Below, in pieces: positions 8,133 through 17,608 of a stretch of DNA of 64,000 nt (the first letter of the stretch is position 1; every line of letters begins with the position of its first letter). Under the pieces are notes generated by a model, which worked only from the letters and a program-made list of their open reading frames with translations, did no database searches and had not been told where the DNA came from. The position numbers and the translations under genes are program-made. This stretch comes from Geodermatophilus obscurus (lineage in GTDB: Bacteria; Actinomycetota; Actinomycetes; Mycobacteriales; Geodermatophilaceae): NCBI RefSeq assembly GCF_900143215.1, contig NZ_FRDM01000009.1, positions 62,001 through 126,000 on the forward strand. Reading direction: 5' to 3'.

Positions 8133-8477
8133 GTGGTGGACGACGACCCGCGGACCCGTACGCACGGCCGCGGCGGGCAGCCCTCCCCGGACACCTCGCC
8201 GCTGGACGTGGACGAGGCGGTGTTCGACGTCGTGGAGCGCATCCCGCCCGGGCGGGTGAGCACCTACGGCGCGATCGGCCGGCTGGTCGGCGTCGGGCCG
8301 CGGCGGGTCGCCCGCGCGCTGTCCCAGGGCGGGGGAGCGGTGCCCTGGCACCGGGTGGTCCGCGCCGACGGGTCGGTCGCCGAGCCGGTCCGCGTCGAGC
8401 AGCTCGCCCGGCTCGCCGCCGAGGGCGTGCCGGTGCGCTCGGGCCGCGTCGACCTGACCGCCCTCGGCTGGCCCTGA
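8133..8477 (+). CDS. Alkyltransferase-like protein (ATL), MGMT DNA-binding fold
   Basis: About 114 aa. The domain from DVDEAVFDVVERIPPGRVSTYG to RALSQGGG is the DNA-binding domain of O6-alkylguanine alkyltransferases. The active site reads PWHRVV where MGMT has PCHRV, so the acceptor cysteine is replaced by tryptophan. Such ATL proteins bind O6-alkylguanine, flip it out and recruit nucleotide excision repair, but cannot remove the alkyl group. I chose the GTG at 8133, 9 nt after GGGAGG; GTGs at 8127 and 8136 are alternatives. The position between moeZ and adnA matches Rv3204. Confidence 0.85.
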   Translation: MVDDDPRTRTHGRGGQPSPDTSPLDVDEAVFDVVERIPPGRVSTYGAIGRLVGVGPRRVARALSQGGGAVPWHRVVRADGSVAEPVRVEQLARLAAEGVPVRSGRVDLTALGWP

Positions 8478-8635
8478 GCCGGCCGGACGGCGGGCCCGTG
8501 CTGCTGGTCACGTGGGCCCGGAAGCGGTGGACCGGCAGGCGCGCGGACCCCTGCACGGCAGCAGCCGCCGCGCTCCGGCCGCGCCGGTGGCCCGGCCCTC
8601 CCGAGAACGTCCGACGCTCGTGGTGTCATCGGAGT

Positions 8636-11600
8636 GTGGCACTGAGGGGGGACGAGTCGACGCCGGTCTACCGCCTCGTGCAGCCGGCCGGAGCGTCGGT
8701 GCCACGCCCCCGGCTCGACCCCACCCAGCAGGCCGTCGTCGACCATCAGGGCGGCCCGCTGCTGGTGCTCGCCGGCCCCGGCACGGGCAAGACGACGACG
8801 ATCGTCGAGGCGGTCGCCGCGCGTATCGACGGCGGCGTCGACCCCGAGCAGATCCTCGTCCTGACCTTCAGCCGCCGGGCTGCGGCCGAGCTGCGCGACC
8901 GCGTCACCGCGCGGGTGGCGCGCACCCTCCGGGAGCCGCTGGCCCGCACCTTCCACTCCTACGCCTACGGCGTGCTGCGACGGGCGGCGCTGCTGCGCGG
9001 GGAGGCGCCCCCGCGGCTGCTGACCGCCGCCGAGCAGGACGCCGTCGTCGCCGAGTTGCTGCGCGGTGACCTGGCCGGGGAGGGCGCGGTGCGCTGGCCG
9101 GAGTCGTTGCTGCCGGCGCTGACCACCGCCGGCTTCCGCGGCGAACTGCGAGAGCTGCTGCTGCGGGCCACCGAGCGGGGAGTCGACCCCGAGCTGCTGG
9201 CCGCCTGGAGCCGGGAGACCGGCAACGAGGCGTGGCTGCACGCCGCGGCCTTCCAGGAGCAGTACGAGGCGGTCACCGCCTTCTCCACCGCCGGCGGCGG
9301 TGACGCGTCGGGCTACGACTCCGCCGAGCTGGTCCGGGCCGCGATCGCCGAGCTCGAGGACGACCCCGCGCTGCTGCGGGCCGAGCGCGAGCGGGCCCGG
9401 TGGCTGTTCGTCGACGAGTACCAGGACACCGACCCCGCACAGGTGGAGCTGCTGCAGCTGCTCGCCGGTGGCGGGGGTGACCTGGTCGTCGTCGGCGACC
9501 CCGACCAGGCCGTCTACACCTTCCGCGGCGCCGAGCCGCGCGGCATCGTGGAGTTCCCCGAGCGGTTCCGCACCGTGAGCGGCCGACCCGCACCGCGGCT
9601 GTCGCTGGGCGTGTGCCGGCGCTCGGGCCCCGCGCTGCTGGAGGTCAGCCGGAGGGTCGCCGAGGCGCTGCCCGGCCCGTGGGAGCACCGCCGGCTGTCC
9701 GCGGTCGAAGGGGCCGAGGAGGGCAGCGCCGAGGTGCACGTCTTCGACTCGGCGTCGGTCGAGGCCGCCTACGTCGCCGACACCCTGCGCCGCGCGCACC
9801 TGGTCGACGGCGTCCCGTGGTCGGAGATGGCCGTCGTCATCCGCACCGCGCTGGCCATCGGGCCGCTGCGGCGCGCGCTCACCTCGGCCGGCGTCCCGGT
9901 CGAGGTCGGCACAGACGACCTGCCGCTGGCCGCCCAGCCGGCCGTCGCGCCGCTGCTGGCCGCGCTCGGCGCGCTGCTGCCGCGCCCGGGCGCCGAGCCG
10001 GGCACGCTGGCCCTCGACGAGCTCGGCGCCGAGGCGCTGCTGACCTCCGCACTGGGCGGCGCGACCGTGCTGGACCTGCGCCGGCTGCGCCGTGCCGTGC
10101 GGATCGCGCAGGCCCGGCGCGGGGTCGACGCCGACGAACGGGGCGCGCCGCTGGCCACCGCGCTCGTCGACGAGGGGCTGCTCGAGGAGCTGCCCGAGGC
10201 CGTCGCCCGCCCCGCGCGCCGGGTCGCGGACGTGCTGGCCGCCGGCCGGGTGGCGCTGGCCCGCGACGGGTCCGCCGAGGACGTGCTCTGGGCGATGTGG
10301 CAGCGCAGCGGGCTGGCCGGCCGGTGGGCGCGGGCCAGCGCCGCCGGCGGGGCGGCCGGAGCGGCCGCCGACCGCGACCTCGACGCCGTCGTCGCGCTGT
10401 TCGACGCCGCGGCCGGCTTCGTCGACCGGCTGCCCTCGGCCACCGTCGGCGCGTTCGTCGAGCACCTGTCGGCACAGGAGCTGCCCGGGGTCACCGGCGC
10501 CGGCCGGGAGTCGGCGACCGACGCCGTCCGGCTGCTCACCGCGCACGCCTCCAAGGGCCTGGAGTGGGACGTCGTCTGCGTGGCCGGCGTGCAGGAGGGC
10601 ATCTGGCCCGACCTCCGCGACCGCGGCACGCTGCTGGGCACCGAGCTGCTGGTCGAGCGGGTGGCGGGCATCGACGGCGCCGTTCTCGACCGGCGGGTGC
10701 AGATGCTGGCCGAGGAGCGGCGGCTGTTCTACGTCGCCTGCACCCGCGCCCGCCGGCGGCTGGTGGTCACCGCCGTCGAGGGTGCCCTGGACGGTCCCGA
10801 CGCCGGCGCCACCGCCTCCCGGTTCCTCGACCTCGTCGTCCCCCGGCCCGACGACGGCCGGCCGCTGACGCCGCTGCCGCGCTCGCTGACGCTGCCCGCG
10901 CTGGTCGCCGAGCTGCGGCGGGCGGTCAGCGACCCGCAGACCGAGCCGGCCCGGCGGTCTGCCGCCGCCGCGGTGCTGCGCCGGCTGGCCGACGAGGGCG
11001 TGCCCGGCGCCTCCCCGGCCGACTGGTGGGGCCTGGCGCCGCTGTCCGACGACGCTCCGCTGGTGCCCGACGGCGAGGCGGTGCGGGTGCGCCCGTCGGC
11101 GATCGAGACCTTCCAGCGCTGCCCGCTGAAGTGGGTGCTCGGCGCGGTCGGCGCCGAGGCCTCGCCCGACGCCACCCGCACCGTCGGCTCGGCGGTGCAC
11201 GCCGTCGCCCAGAAGGTGGCCGAGGGGCTGCCCGCCGCCGAGGCACCCGCCGCGCTGGCCGAGGAGCTCGACCAGCTCGACCTCGGTCCCGGCTGGGCCG
11301 ACCAGCGGCAGCAGACCGCCGCCCGCGACATGCTCGACCGGTTCCTGCGCTGGCACGCCGCCAACGGCCGCGAGCTGCTCGCCGCCGAGGCCGACTTCGA
11401 CGTCACCGTGGGGCGGGCCCGCATCCGCGGCCAGGTCGACCGGCTCGAGCGCGACGGCGCCGGCCGGCTGGTCGTCGTCGACCTCAAGACCGGCCGCACC
11501 GCCGCGCGCGACATCGACACCCACGGGCAGCTGGCCGCCTACCAGGTGGCCGTCGCCGCCGGCGCGTTCGGCGAGCACGGCGATGCCCCCGGCGGAGCGG

Positions 11601-11824
11601 CGCTGCTGCAGGTCGGCTCCGGGAGCAGGGCCAAGGAGCAGGCCCAGGACCCGCTGCCCGCCGGCGTCCCGGTGGGGCAGACCTGGGCCGGGGAGCTGGT
11701 GGCGCAGGTCGGCGACGGCATGGGCGCGGCCACCTTCGAGGTGCGGACCGGTAGCCACTGCTCCCGGTGCCCGGCCCGGCGCAGCTGCCCGCTGCACGAG
11801 CGCGGCCGGCAGGTCACGGCGTGA
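8636..11824 (+). CDS. adnA: AdnA: helicase-nuclease subunit of AdnAB
   Basis: About 1062 aa, close to the roughly 1055 aa of mycobacterial AdnA. Superfamily I motifs: Walker A GPGTGKTTTI (about 46-55), Walker B DEYQDTD (about 259), and HASKGLEWDVV. The C-terminal RecB-like nuclease has GQVDRL...VVVDLKTG (about 930-950). Cysteines in FQRCPLKW (about 827) and in HCSRCPARRSC (about 1041-1050) form the likely iron-sulfur set that pins the nuclease domain. AdnAB resects double-strand breaks in actinobacteria. The start is uncertain: GTG 8636 is preferred because the conserved region begins soon after. Upstream, 8478-8635 holds no gene. adnB follows after 16 bp. Confidence 0.93.
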   Translation: MALRGDESTPVYRLVQPAGASVPRPRLDPTQQAVVDHQGGPLLVLAGPGTGKTTTIVEAVAARIDGGVDPEQILVLTFSRRAAAELRDRVTARVARTLREPLARTFHSYAYGVLRRAALLRGEAPPRLLTAAEQDAVVAELLRGDLAGEGAVRWPESLLPALTTAGFRGELRELLLRATERGVDPELLAAWSRETGNEAWLHAAAFQEQYEAVTAFSTAGGGDASGYDSAELVRAAIAELEDDPALLRAERERARWLFVDEYQDTDPAQVELLQLLAGGGGDLVVVGDPDQAVYTFRGAEPRGIVEFPERFRTVSGRPAPRLSLGVCRRSGPALLEVSRRVAEALPGPWEHRRLSAVEGAEEGSAEVHVFDSASVEAAYVADTLRRAHLVDGVPWSEMAVVIRTALAIGPLRRALTSAGVPVEVGTDDLPLAAQPAVAPLLAALGALLPRPGAEPGTLALDELGAEALLTSALGGATVLDLRRLRRAVRIAQARRGVDADERGAPLATALVDEGLLEELPEAVARPARRVADVLAAGRVALARDGSAEDVLWAMWQRSGLAGRWARASAAGGAAGAAADRDLDAVVALFDAAAGFVDRLPSATVGAFVEHLSAQELPGVTGAGRESATDAVRLLTAHASKGLEWDVVCVAGVQEGIWPDLRDRGTLLGTELLVERVAGIDGAVLDRRVQMLAEERRLFYVACTRARRRLVVTAVEGALDGPDAGATASRFLDLVVPRPDDGRPLTPLPRSLTLPALVAELRRAVSDPQTEPARRSAAAAVLRRLADEGVPGASPADWWGLAPLSDDAPLVPDGEAVRVRPSAIETFQRCPLKWVLGAVGAEASPDATRTVGSAVHAVAQKVAEGLPAAEAPAALAEELDQLDLGPGWADQRQQTAARDMLDRFLRWHAANGRELLAAEADFDVTVGRARIRGQVDRLERDGAGRLVVVDLKTGRTAARDIDTHGQLAAYQVAVAAGAFGEHGDAPGGAALLQVGSGSRAKEQAQDPLPAGVPVGQTWAGELVAQVGDGMGAATFEVRTGSHCSRCPARRSCPLHERGRQVTA

Positions 11825-11840
11825 GCGTGGGGGAGTCCGC

Positions 11841-14800
11841 GTGAGCCGCCGGACACCAGCGCCGGTCGAGGAACAGCTCGCGTTCGACGACGCCCTGTTC
11901 GGGGCGGCGCCCGAGCCGGTGCGGCAGCGCCGGACGCTCACCCCCGCCGAGGTCGCCGCGCGCTGCGGCCTGGCCTACGCGCCCTCCGACGAGCAGACGC
12001 GGGTGGTGTCGGCGCCGGCCGACCGGCCGCTGGTCGTCGTCGCCGGGGCCGGGTCGGGCAAGACCGAGACGATGGCCGCCCGGGTCTGCTGGCTGGTGGC
12101 CAACGAGCTGGTCGCCCCCGACGCCGTCCTCGGGCTGACCTTCACCCGCAAGGCGGCCAGCGAGCTCAACGAGCGCATCCGCATCCGGCTGGGCGCGCTG
12201 TCCCGGCACCCGGAGACCGATCCGGAACTCCGGGAGCGGCTGGCCGTCGCGATGCCGACGGTGTCGACCTACCACGGTTACGCCGCCTCGCTGGTCAGCG
12301 AGCACGGGCTGCGGATCGGCGTCGAGCCCGGCGCCGGCGTGCTCGGCCCGGCGATGTGCTGGGGGCAGGCGGCGTCCGTCGTGTCCGGCTGGACCGGCGA
12401 CATGGACGACGTCCAGCTCACCCCGCTGACCACCGTCGAGGACGTGCTGGCGCTGGCCGGCGAGCTCGGCGAGCACGACATCCCCGCTGACCGGCTGCGC
12501 GCGTGGACCGCGCAGCTGGAGCGGCAGATCGCCGGCTATCCCGACGCGAGGGGCAAGCGCGGCCCCTACAGGCCGGTGCTGGAGATGCTGGCCCGCCAGC
12601 GCGCCCGCGTGGCGCTGCTGCCGCTGGTCGAGGCGTTCGAGGCACGCAAGCGGGCCGCCGGCGCGATCGACCACTCCGACCAGGTGGCGCTGGCCGCGCG
12701 GGTCGCCGTGAGCGCGCCCGAGGTCGGCCGCCGCGAGCGGGCCCGCTGGCGGATCGTGCTGCTCGACGAGTACCAGGACACCAGCGTCGGCCAGCTGCGG
12801 ATGCTCGAGGCGCTGTTCGGCGGCACCACCGGGCACCCGGTGCTCGCCGTCGGGGACCCGCGGCAGTCGATCTACGGCTGGCGCGGCGCGTCGGCGGGGA
12901 CGATCGAGCGCTTCGACCGCACCTTCCCCGGGGTCCGCGGCCGGGAGGCGCAGCGGCTCACCCTGGCCACCAGCTGGCGCAACGACGGCGCGGTGCTCGC
13001 CGTCGCCAACGACGTCGCCGGGTTGCTGCCGGCGCCCGAGGTGCCGCTGCCCGACCTCGCGCCGGCGCCCACCGCCGGGCACGGGCTGGTCACCGCCGGC
13101 CTCTACCCGACCGTGGCCGAGGAGACCGAGGCGCTCGCCGACCGGCTGGCCGCCAGCTGGCGCGGCGAGGACCCGGCGCTGCCGCCGCGCCCCGACGGGC
13201 GTTCCCCGACGACGGCGGTGCTGGTGCGCACGCGCAAGCAGCTGCCCGGCATCGCCGCCGCGCTGCGCGCCCGCGGCCTGCCGGTGACCGTCGTCGGCCT
13301 GGGCGGGCTGCTGGAGGTGCCCGAGGTCTCCGACGTCGTCGCGACGCTGACCGTGCTCGTCGACCCCACCGCCGGCGACGCGATGGGCCGGCTGCTCACC
13401 GGCGCCCGCTGGCGGATCGGCCCCCGCGACCTCGCCGCGCTCGAGTCCCGCGCCCGCGCGCTGGTGCACTCCCGGAAGCCCGACCGCGAGGACGGCGACG
13501 ACCCCAGGCCGTCCGAGCGCGGCAGCATCGTCGAGGCGCTCGACGACCTCGGGGACCCGTCGGCCTACTCGCCCGCGGCCCACCGGCGGCTGCGGCGGCT
13601 GGCCGCGGAGCTGGCGCACCTGCGCGGCCGGCTGGGGGAGTCGCTGCCCGATCTGGTCGACGACGTCGCGCGGGTGCTGGGCCTGGAGACCGAGCTGGCC
13701 AGCGCGCCCGGCGTGAGCCCCGGTTCGGCGCGGGCGCACCTCGACGCGCTGCACGCCGTCGCCGCGGAGTTCACCGAGCTGGCCGAGCTGCCCTCGCTGC
13801 CGGCCTTCCTCGGCTACCTGCGCGACGCCGAGGAGCGCGAGCGCGGCCTCGAGCCGGGCGAGGTCGCGGTCGACCCCGAGTCGATCCAGCTGCTCACCGG
13901 CCACTCGGCCAAGGGCCTGGAGTGGGACGTCGTCGCCGTGCCCGGCATGACGGCCGACCAGTTCCCGGCCCGCACCGACACCAGCGACTCGTGGGTCAAG
14001 GACCCCGGCGCGGTCCCGGTCGACCTGCGCACCACCGACCGCGCGGAGCTGCCGCAGCTGCGCCTGCCGGTGCCGGGCTCCGGCGACCAGGCCGCGGTGC
14101 GCGCCGCGCTCGAGGACTACGTCGAGGAGTGGAAGCGCTTCGGGGAGGCCGAGGAGATCCGGCTGGGCTACGTGGCGGTCACCCGCGCCAAGCACCTGCT
14201 GCTGTGCTCGGGCAGCTGGTGGCGCGAGGGCGTGAAGCCGAACGGCCCGTCGGTGCTGCTCGACGCCGTCCGCCGCGCGTGCTCGGCCGGTGCCGGCGTC
14301 GTCGTCGCGTGGGCCGAACGCCCCGAGGAGGGGGCCACGAACCCGGCGCTGGAGGAGTGGCCGGTGGGCGTGTGGCCGGCCGACCCGCTCTCGCCGCCGC
14401 GCCGCCGTGCGCTCACCGCCGCCGCCGAGCTGGTGGCCGGTGCCGCCCCGCACCCGCTGGACGCCGCCGCCGCCCTCGGCACCGGCGATCCGGAGGTGGA
14501 GCGCTGGGTGCGCGACGCCGACCTGCTGCTGCGCGAGCGACGGCGCACCGCCCGCCCGACCGTCGAGGTGCCACTGCCCAGCCACCTGTCGGTGTCCGAG
14601 CTGGTCACGCTGCGCCGCGACCCCGCCGAGCTCGCCCGGCGGCTGCGCCGGCCGATGCCCGCCGCGCCCGCGCCGCTGGCCCGCCGCGGCACCGCCTTCC
14701 ACGCCTGGCTGGAGGAGCGCTTCGGCGTCGCCCGGCTGCTCGACCTGGACGAGCTGCCCGGCTCCGGCGACGAGTCCGCCGCTCCCGACGGCGCGCTGGC

Positions 14801-15209
14801 CGCGCTGCAGGAGGCGTTCCTGGCCAGCCCCTGGGCCGACCGGCAACCGGTCGAGGTCGAGGTGCCCTTCGAGACGCCCCTGGGCCCGCTCACCCTGCGC
14901 GGGCGCATCGACGCGGTCTTCGACGACGGCGGTGGCGGCTTCGAGGTCGTCGACTGGAAGACCGGCCCGCCGCCGTCGGGCGCCGAGCTCGCCGCCGCGG
15001 CGGTGCAGCTGGCCGCCTACCGGCTGGGCTGGTCGCGGCTGACCGGCGTCCCGGTCGAACGGGTCAGCGCCGGCTTCCACCACGTCTCCGCCGGCGTCAC
15101 CGTGCGCCCGGTCGACCTGCTCGACGAGGCCGGCCTGCTCGCCCTGGTCACCGGGCAGGCGGCCGACGACGACGTGCTCCCCGACGAGCCCGAGCCGGAG
15201 GAGTGCTGA
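11841..15209 (+). CDS. adnB: AdnB: helicase-nuclease subunit of AdnAB
   Basis: 1122 aa (mycobacterial AdnB is about 1100). Motifs: Walker A GAGSGKTETM (about 69), TFTRKAASEL, Walker B DEYQDTS (about 308), GDPRQSIYGWRGA, HSAKGLEWDVVAVPG, VAVTRAKHLLL, and a C-terminal RecB-type nuclease with GRIDAVFDDG...EVVDWKTG (about 1020-1041). In the mycobacterial complex AdnB supplies the main ATP-driven motor and cuts one strand while AdnA cuts the other. Start GTG 11841 has GGGGGAG 6 nt upstream. Only 16 bp separate it from adnA, so the two are one operon and probably made in equal amounts. Unlike AdnA, the nuclease domain shows no cysteine cluster. Confidence 0.94.
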   Translation: MSRRTPAPVEEQLAFDDALFGAAPEPVRQRRTLTPAEVAARCGLAYAPSDEQTRVVSAPADRPLVVVAGAGSGKTETMAARVCWLVANELVAPDAVLGLTFTRKAASELNERIRIRLGALSRHPETDPELRERLAVAMPTVSTYHGYAASLVSEHGLRIGVEPGAGVLGPAMCWGQAASVVSGWTGDMDDVQLTPLTTVEDVLALAGELGEHDIPADRLRAWTAQLERQIAGYPDARGKRGPYRPVLEMLARQRARVALLPLVEAFEARKRAAGAIDHSDQVALAARVAVSAPEVGRRERARWRIVLLDEYQDTSVGQLRMLEALFGGTTGHPVLAVGDPRQSIYGWRGASAGTIERFDRTFPGVRGREAQRLTLATSWRNDGAVLAVANDVAGLLPAPEVPLPDLAPAPTAGHGLVTAGLYPTVAEETEALADRLAASWRGEDPALPPRPDGRSPTTAVLVRTRKQLPGIAAALRARGLPVTVVGLGGLLEVPEVSDVVATLTVLVDPTAGDAMGRLLTGARWRIGPRDLAALESRARALVHSRKPDREDGDDPRPSERGSIVEALDDLGDPSAYSPAAHRRLRRLAAELAHLRGRLGESLPDLVDDVARVLGLETELASAPGVSPGSARAHLDALHAVAAEFTELAELPSLPAFLGYLRDAEERERGLEPGEVAVDPESIQLLTGHSAKGLEWDVVAVPGMTADQFPARTDTSDSWVKDPGAVPVDLRTTDRAELPQLRLPVPGSGDQAAVRAALEDYVEEWKRFGEAEEIRLGYVAVTRAKHLLLCSGSWWREGVKPNGPSVLLDAVRRACSAGAGVVVAWAERPEEGATNPALEEWPVGVWPADPLSPPRRRALTAAAELVAGAAPHPLDAAAALGTGDPEVERWVRDADLLLRERRRTARPTVEVPLPSHLSVSELVTLRRDPAELARRLRRPMPAAPAPLARRGTAFHAWLEERFGVARLLDLDELPGSGDESAAPDGALAALQEAFLASPWADRQPVEVEVPFETPLGPLTLRGRIDAVFDDGGGGFEVVDWKTGPPPSGAELAAAAVQLAAYRLGWSRLTGVPVERVSAGFHHVSAGVTVRPVDLLDEAGLLALVTGQAADDDVLPDEPEPEEC

Positions 15210-15221
15210 CCTCCCGCGACG

Positions 15222-15326
15222 TGGCCCCCTGCAGGGGCTCGCCACTGGCCCCGTCCAGGGCACCGCCCCGAGCTCGCGAGGGGCGGGGAGGACGGGTTCT
15301 TCCATGGCGGGGGGCAGGGGTCCCGC
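15222..15326. repeat. Nested pair of CTCGCGAGCTC-type hairpin elements
   Basis: An inner element (about 15246-15304: TGGCCCCGTCC ... GGACGGGTTCTTCCA, core CGAGCTCGCGAG) sits inside the core of an outer one. The outer left half is GGCCCCCTGCAGGGGCTCGCC (from 15222) and its right half GGCGGGGGGCAGGGGTCC (from 15306). It lies between converging adnB and the hydrolase gene and probably terminates both. Confidence 0.75.
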
Positions 15327-15327
15327 T

Positions 15328-16164
15328 TCACGTGGAGGCGATGCGGTCCAGGATCGCGACGGCCAGCTGCTCGGGAGCCTGCTCGGGGATCCAGTGGCTC
15401 ACCCCGGCAAGCTCGACGAACCGGTAGTCGCCGGTGACGTACTCGGCGCAGCCCTCCGCGGCCCGCCGCCCGATGGCGACGTCCCCGTCGCTCCACACGT
15501 ACGCGGTCGGCACCGGGACGTCGTCGACCGGCGTGGACGAGCTCATCGCCCGGTACCAGTTGAGCGCGGCGGTCAGCGCGCCCGGCGCCGAGAGCACGGC
15601 CACGTACTCGTCGACGGCCTCGGCCGGGACGGCGTCCCCGAACATCCGCCGGAGCCGCCGGGCGTCGTCGGCCAGCAGCACCTCCTCGGCCTTGCCCTGC
15701 TGCCAGAAGAGGCGGATGTAGGCCGACCGCTCCTGCTGCTCGGGGTCCGAGCGCCACGCCGTGGTGAACGCCGTCGGATGCGGCACGGAGACCGCGGTCA
15801 GCGAACGCACCCGGTCCTCGTGCCAGGCGGCCAGCGCCCAGGCCACGTTGGCACCCCAGTCGTGCCCGACCACGTCGGCCACCGGCACGTCCATCGCCGT
15901 CATCAGGTCGGCGGTCACCTGCGCCAGGTTGGTCAGGGCGTAGGCCTCGACCTCGTCCGGTCGCGCGCCGGGGGAGTAGCCGAGCTGGTCGACGGCGTAG
16001 CTGCGCAGCCCCGCCTCGGCCAGCTGGGGGGTCACCGCCGCCCACGACGCCGATGTCTCCGGGAAGCCGTGCAGCAGCAGCACCGGACGGCCGTCGTCCG
16101 GCCCGTCGGCCCGGACGTCGAAGCTGAGGTCGCCGACGTCCACCCGCAGGAGCTGTCCCGACAT
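15328..16164 (-). CDS. Epoxide-hydrolase-like alpha/beta hydrolase
   Basis: A 278-aa protein with the epoxide hydrolase signatures HGFPETSASW (oxyanion) and GHDWGANVAW, in which the Asp of HDW is the nucleophile. Later motifs are FWQQGKAEE in the lid region and VSHWIPEQAP carrying the catalytic His. Haloalkane dehalogenases and other alpha/beta hydrolases share this layout, so the substrate is open. Start ATG 16164 lies 7 nt after a TAGCGT box on the minus strand, so it is predicted leaderless. Its -10 box overlaps that of the divergent M20 peptidase gene. Confidence 0.88.
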   Translation of the reverse strand: MSGQLLRVDVGDLSFDVRADGPDDGRPVLLLHGFPETSASWAAVTPQLAEAGLRSYAVDQLGYSPGARPDEVEAYALTNLAQVTADLMTAMDVPVADVVGHDWGANVAWALAAWHEDRVRSLTAVSVPHPTAFTTAWRSDPEQQERSAYIRLFWQQGKAEEVLLADDARRLRRMFGDAVPAEAVDEYVAVLSAPGALTAALNWYRAMSSSTPVDDVPVPTAYVWSDGDVAIGRRAAEGCAEYVTGDYRFVELAGVSHWIPEQAPEQLAVAILDRIAST

Positions 16165-16171
16165 GGCCGCG

Positions 16172-16181
16172 ACGCTACCGT
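16172..16181. promoter_or_regulatory. Overlapping divergent -10 boxes for two leaderless genes
   Basis: Minus-strand TAGCGT (16177-16172) and plus-strand TACCGT (16176-16181) share the two base pairs 16176-16177. Each box stands 7-8 nt from the start codon of its gene (ATG 16164, GTG 16190). The whole intergenic space is 25 bp. Confidence 0.65.
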
Positions 16182-16189
16182 CGGCAGTC

Positions 16190-17608
16190 GTGAGCAGCCC
16201 GGAACGCGACTTCGTCAGCGCGCACCTCGACGACCTGCACGCCGACCTCGACGCCTGGTTGCGGATCCCGTCGATCTCCGCCGACCCCGCGCACGCGCCG
16301 GCCATCGCCGCGAGCGCCGAGTGGCTGGCCGCCGCGCTGCGCCGCACGGGCTTCCCGGTCGTGGAGGTGTGGGAGACCGCCGGTGCCCCCGCCGTCTACG
16401 CCGAGTGGCCCTCGGCGGACGACGGCGCGCCGGTGGCCCTCGTCTACGGGCACCACGACGTCCAGCCGGTCGACCCGCTGGAGCTGTGGGCGCACCCCCC
16501 GTTCGAGCCCACCCGCGTCGAGGGCCCCGACGGCCCGGAGCTGCACGCCCGCGGCGCGATCGACGACAAGGGCAACGTCGCGATGCACCTGCTCGGCATG
16601 CGCGCGCACCTGGCCGCCACCGGCCGGGACACCCCGGCGGTCACCGTCAAGGTCCTGGTCGAGGGCGAGGAGGAATCCGGCTCGCCGCAGTTCGCCACCC
16701 TGCTGCGGGAGCGGGCCGAGCGGCTGCGGTGCGACGTCGTGGTGGTCAGCGACACCGGGATGGCCGCCCCCGACGTCCCCAGCGCCGTCGTGGCGATGCG
16801 CGGGCTGGCCGACGCCGAGATCACCCTGCGCGGGCCCGCCGTCGACCTGCACTCCGGCTCCTTCGGCGGCGGCGTCCCCAACCCGCTGCACGCCATGGCG
16901 ACCCTGCTGGCGAGCCTGCACGACGCCCACGGGCGGGTCACCCTGCCCGGCTTCTACGACCGGGTCCGCCCGCTCACCGACCGCGAGCGCGACCTCATGG
17001 CCCGCGTGCCCTTCGACGAGCAGGCCTGGCTGACCGGTCCCGCCGCCTCCCGGCTCGCCACCGGGGAGGACGGCTTCACCACCCTGGAGCGGATCGGTGC
17101 CCGGCCCACCGCCGAGGTCAACGGGATGTGGGGCGGCTACACCGGCCCCGGGCACAAGACGATCATCCCGGCCGAGGCGCACGCCAAGATCACCTTCCGG
17201 CTGGTCGCCGACCAGCGCCCTGCCGACCTCGCCGAGCAGGTGCGCGGCTGGGTGGCGGCCAACCTGCCGGCGGGCATCCAGGCCGACGTGCACGTCCCGG
17301 CCGGCGGGGTCTCCCCGTGCGCCAGCGACCTGGACTCCCCGGCGATGGCCGCCCTGCTCACCGCGATCGGTCAGGCCTTCGACCGGGACCCGGCCGACGT
17401 GCTGTTCACCCGCGAGGGCGGCAGCGGCCCGGAGGCCGACCTGGTCGACGTCCTCGGCGCGCCGCTGGTGTTCCTCGGCGCCGGGCTGCCCACCGACCGC
17501 ATCCACTCGCCGAACGAGCGGGTGCTGCTGCCGATGCTGTACCGCGGGGCCGAGGCCGCCGCGCACCTGTGGCGGGAACTCGCGACCGTGCCGCTGCGCC
17601 CGCGGTGA
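16190..17608 (+). CDS. M20-family dipeptidase/peptidase
   Basis: A 472-aa zinc-dependent exopeptidase of the M20 family. Ligand motifs in order: VYGHHDVQP (His near 88), AIDDKGN (Asp near 123), EGEEESGS (catalytic and bridging Glu near 157), VVSDTG, and a C-terminal TREGGSGPEAD/THR..HSPNE region with the last ligand. The dimerisation lid is present between. It probably trims di- or small peptides in the cytoplasm, as no signal peptide is seen. GTG 16190 is chosen from the TACCGT box 8 nt upstream (leaderless). Its TGA overlaps the GTG of the kinase gene, so the two are translationally coupled. Confidence 0.9.
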   Translation: MSSPERDFVSAHLDDLHADLDAWLRIPSISADPAHAPAIAASAEWLAAALRRTGFPVVEVWETAGAPAVYAEWPSADDGAPVALVYGHHDVQPVDPLELWAHPPFEPTRVEGPDGPELHARGAIDDKGNVAMHLLGMRAHLAATGRDTPAVTVKVLVEGEEESGSPQFATLLRERAERLRCDVVVVSDTGMAAPDVPSAVVAMRGLADAEITLRGPAVDLHSGSFGGGVPNPLHAMATLLASLHDAHGRVTLPGFYDRVRPLTDRERDLMARVPFDEQAWLTGPAASRLATGEDGFTTLERIGARPTAEVNGMWGGYTGPGHKTIIPAEAHAKITFRLVADQRPADLAEQVRGWVAANLPAGIQADVHVPAGGVSPCASDLDSPAMAALLTAIGQAFDRDPADVLFTREGGSGPEADLVDVLGAPLVFLGAGLPTDRIHSPNERVLLPMLYRGAEAAAHLWRELATVPLRPR

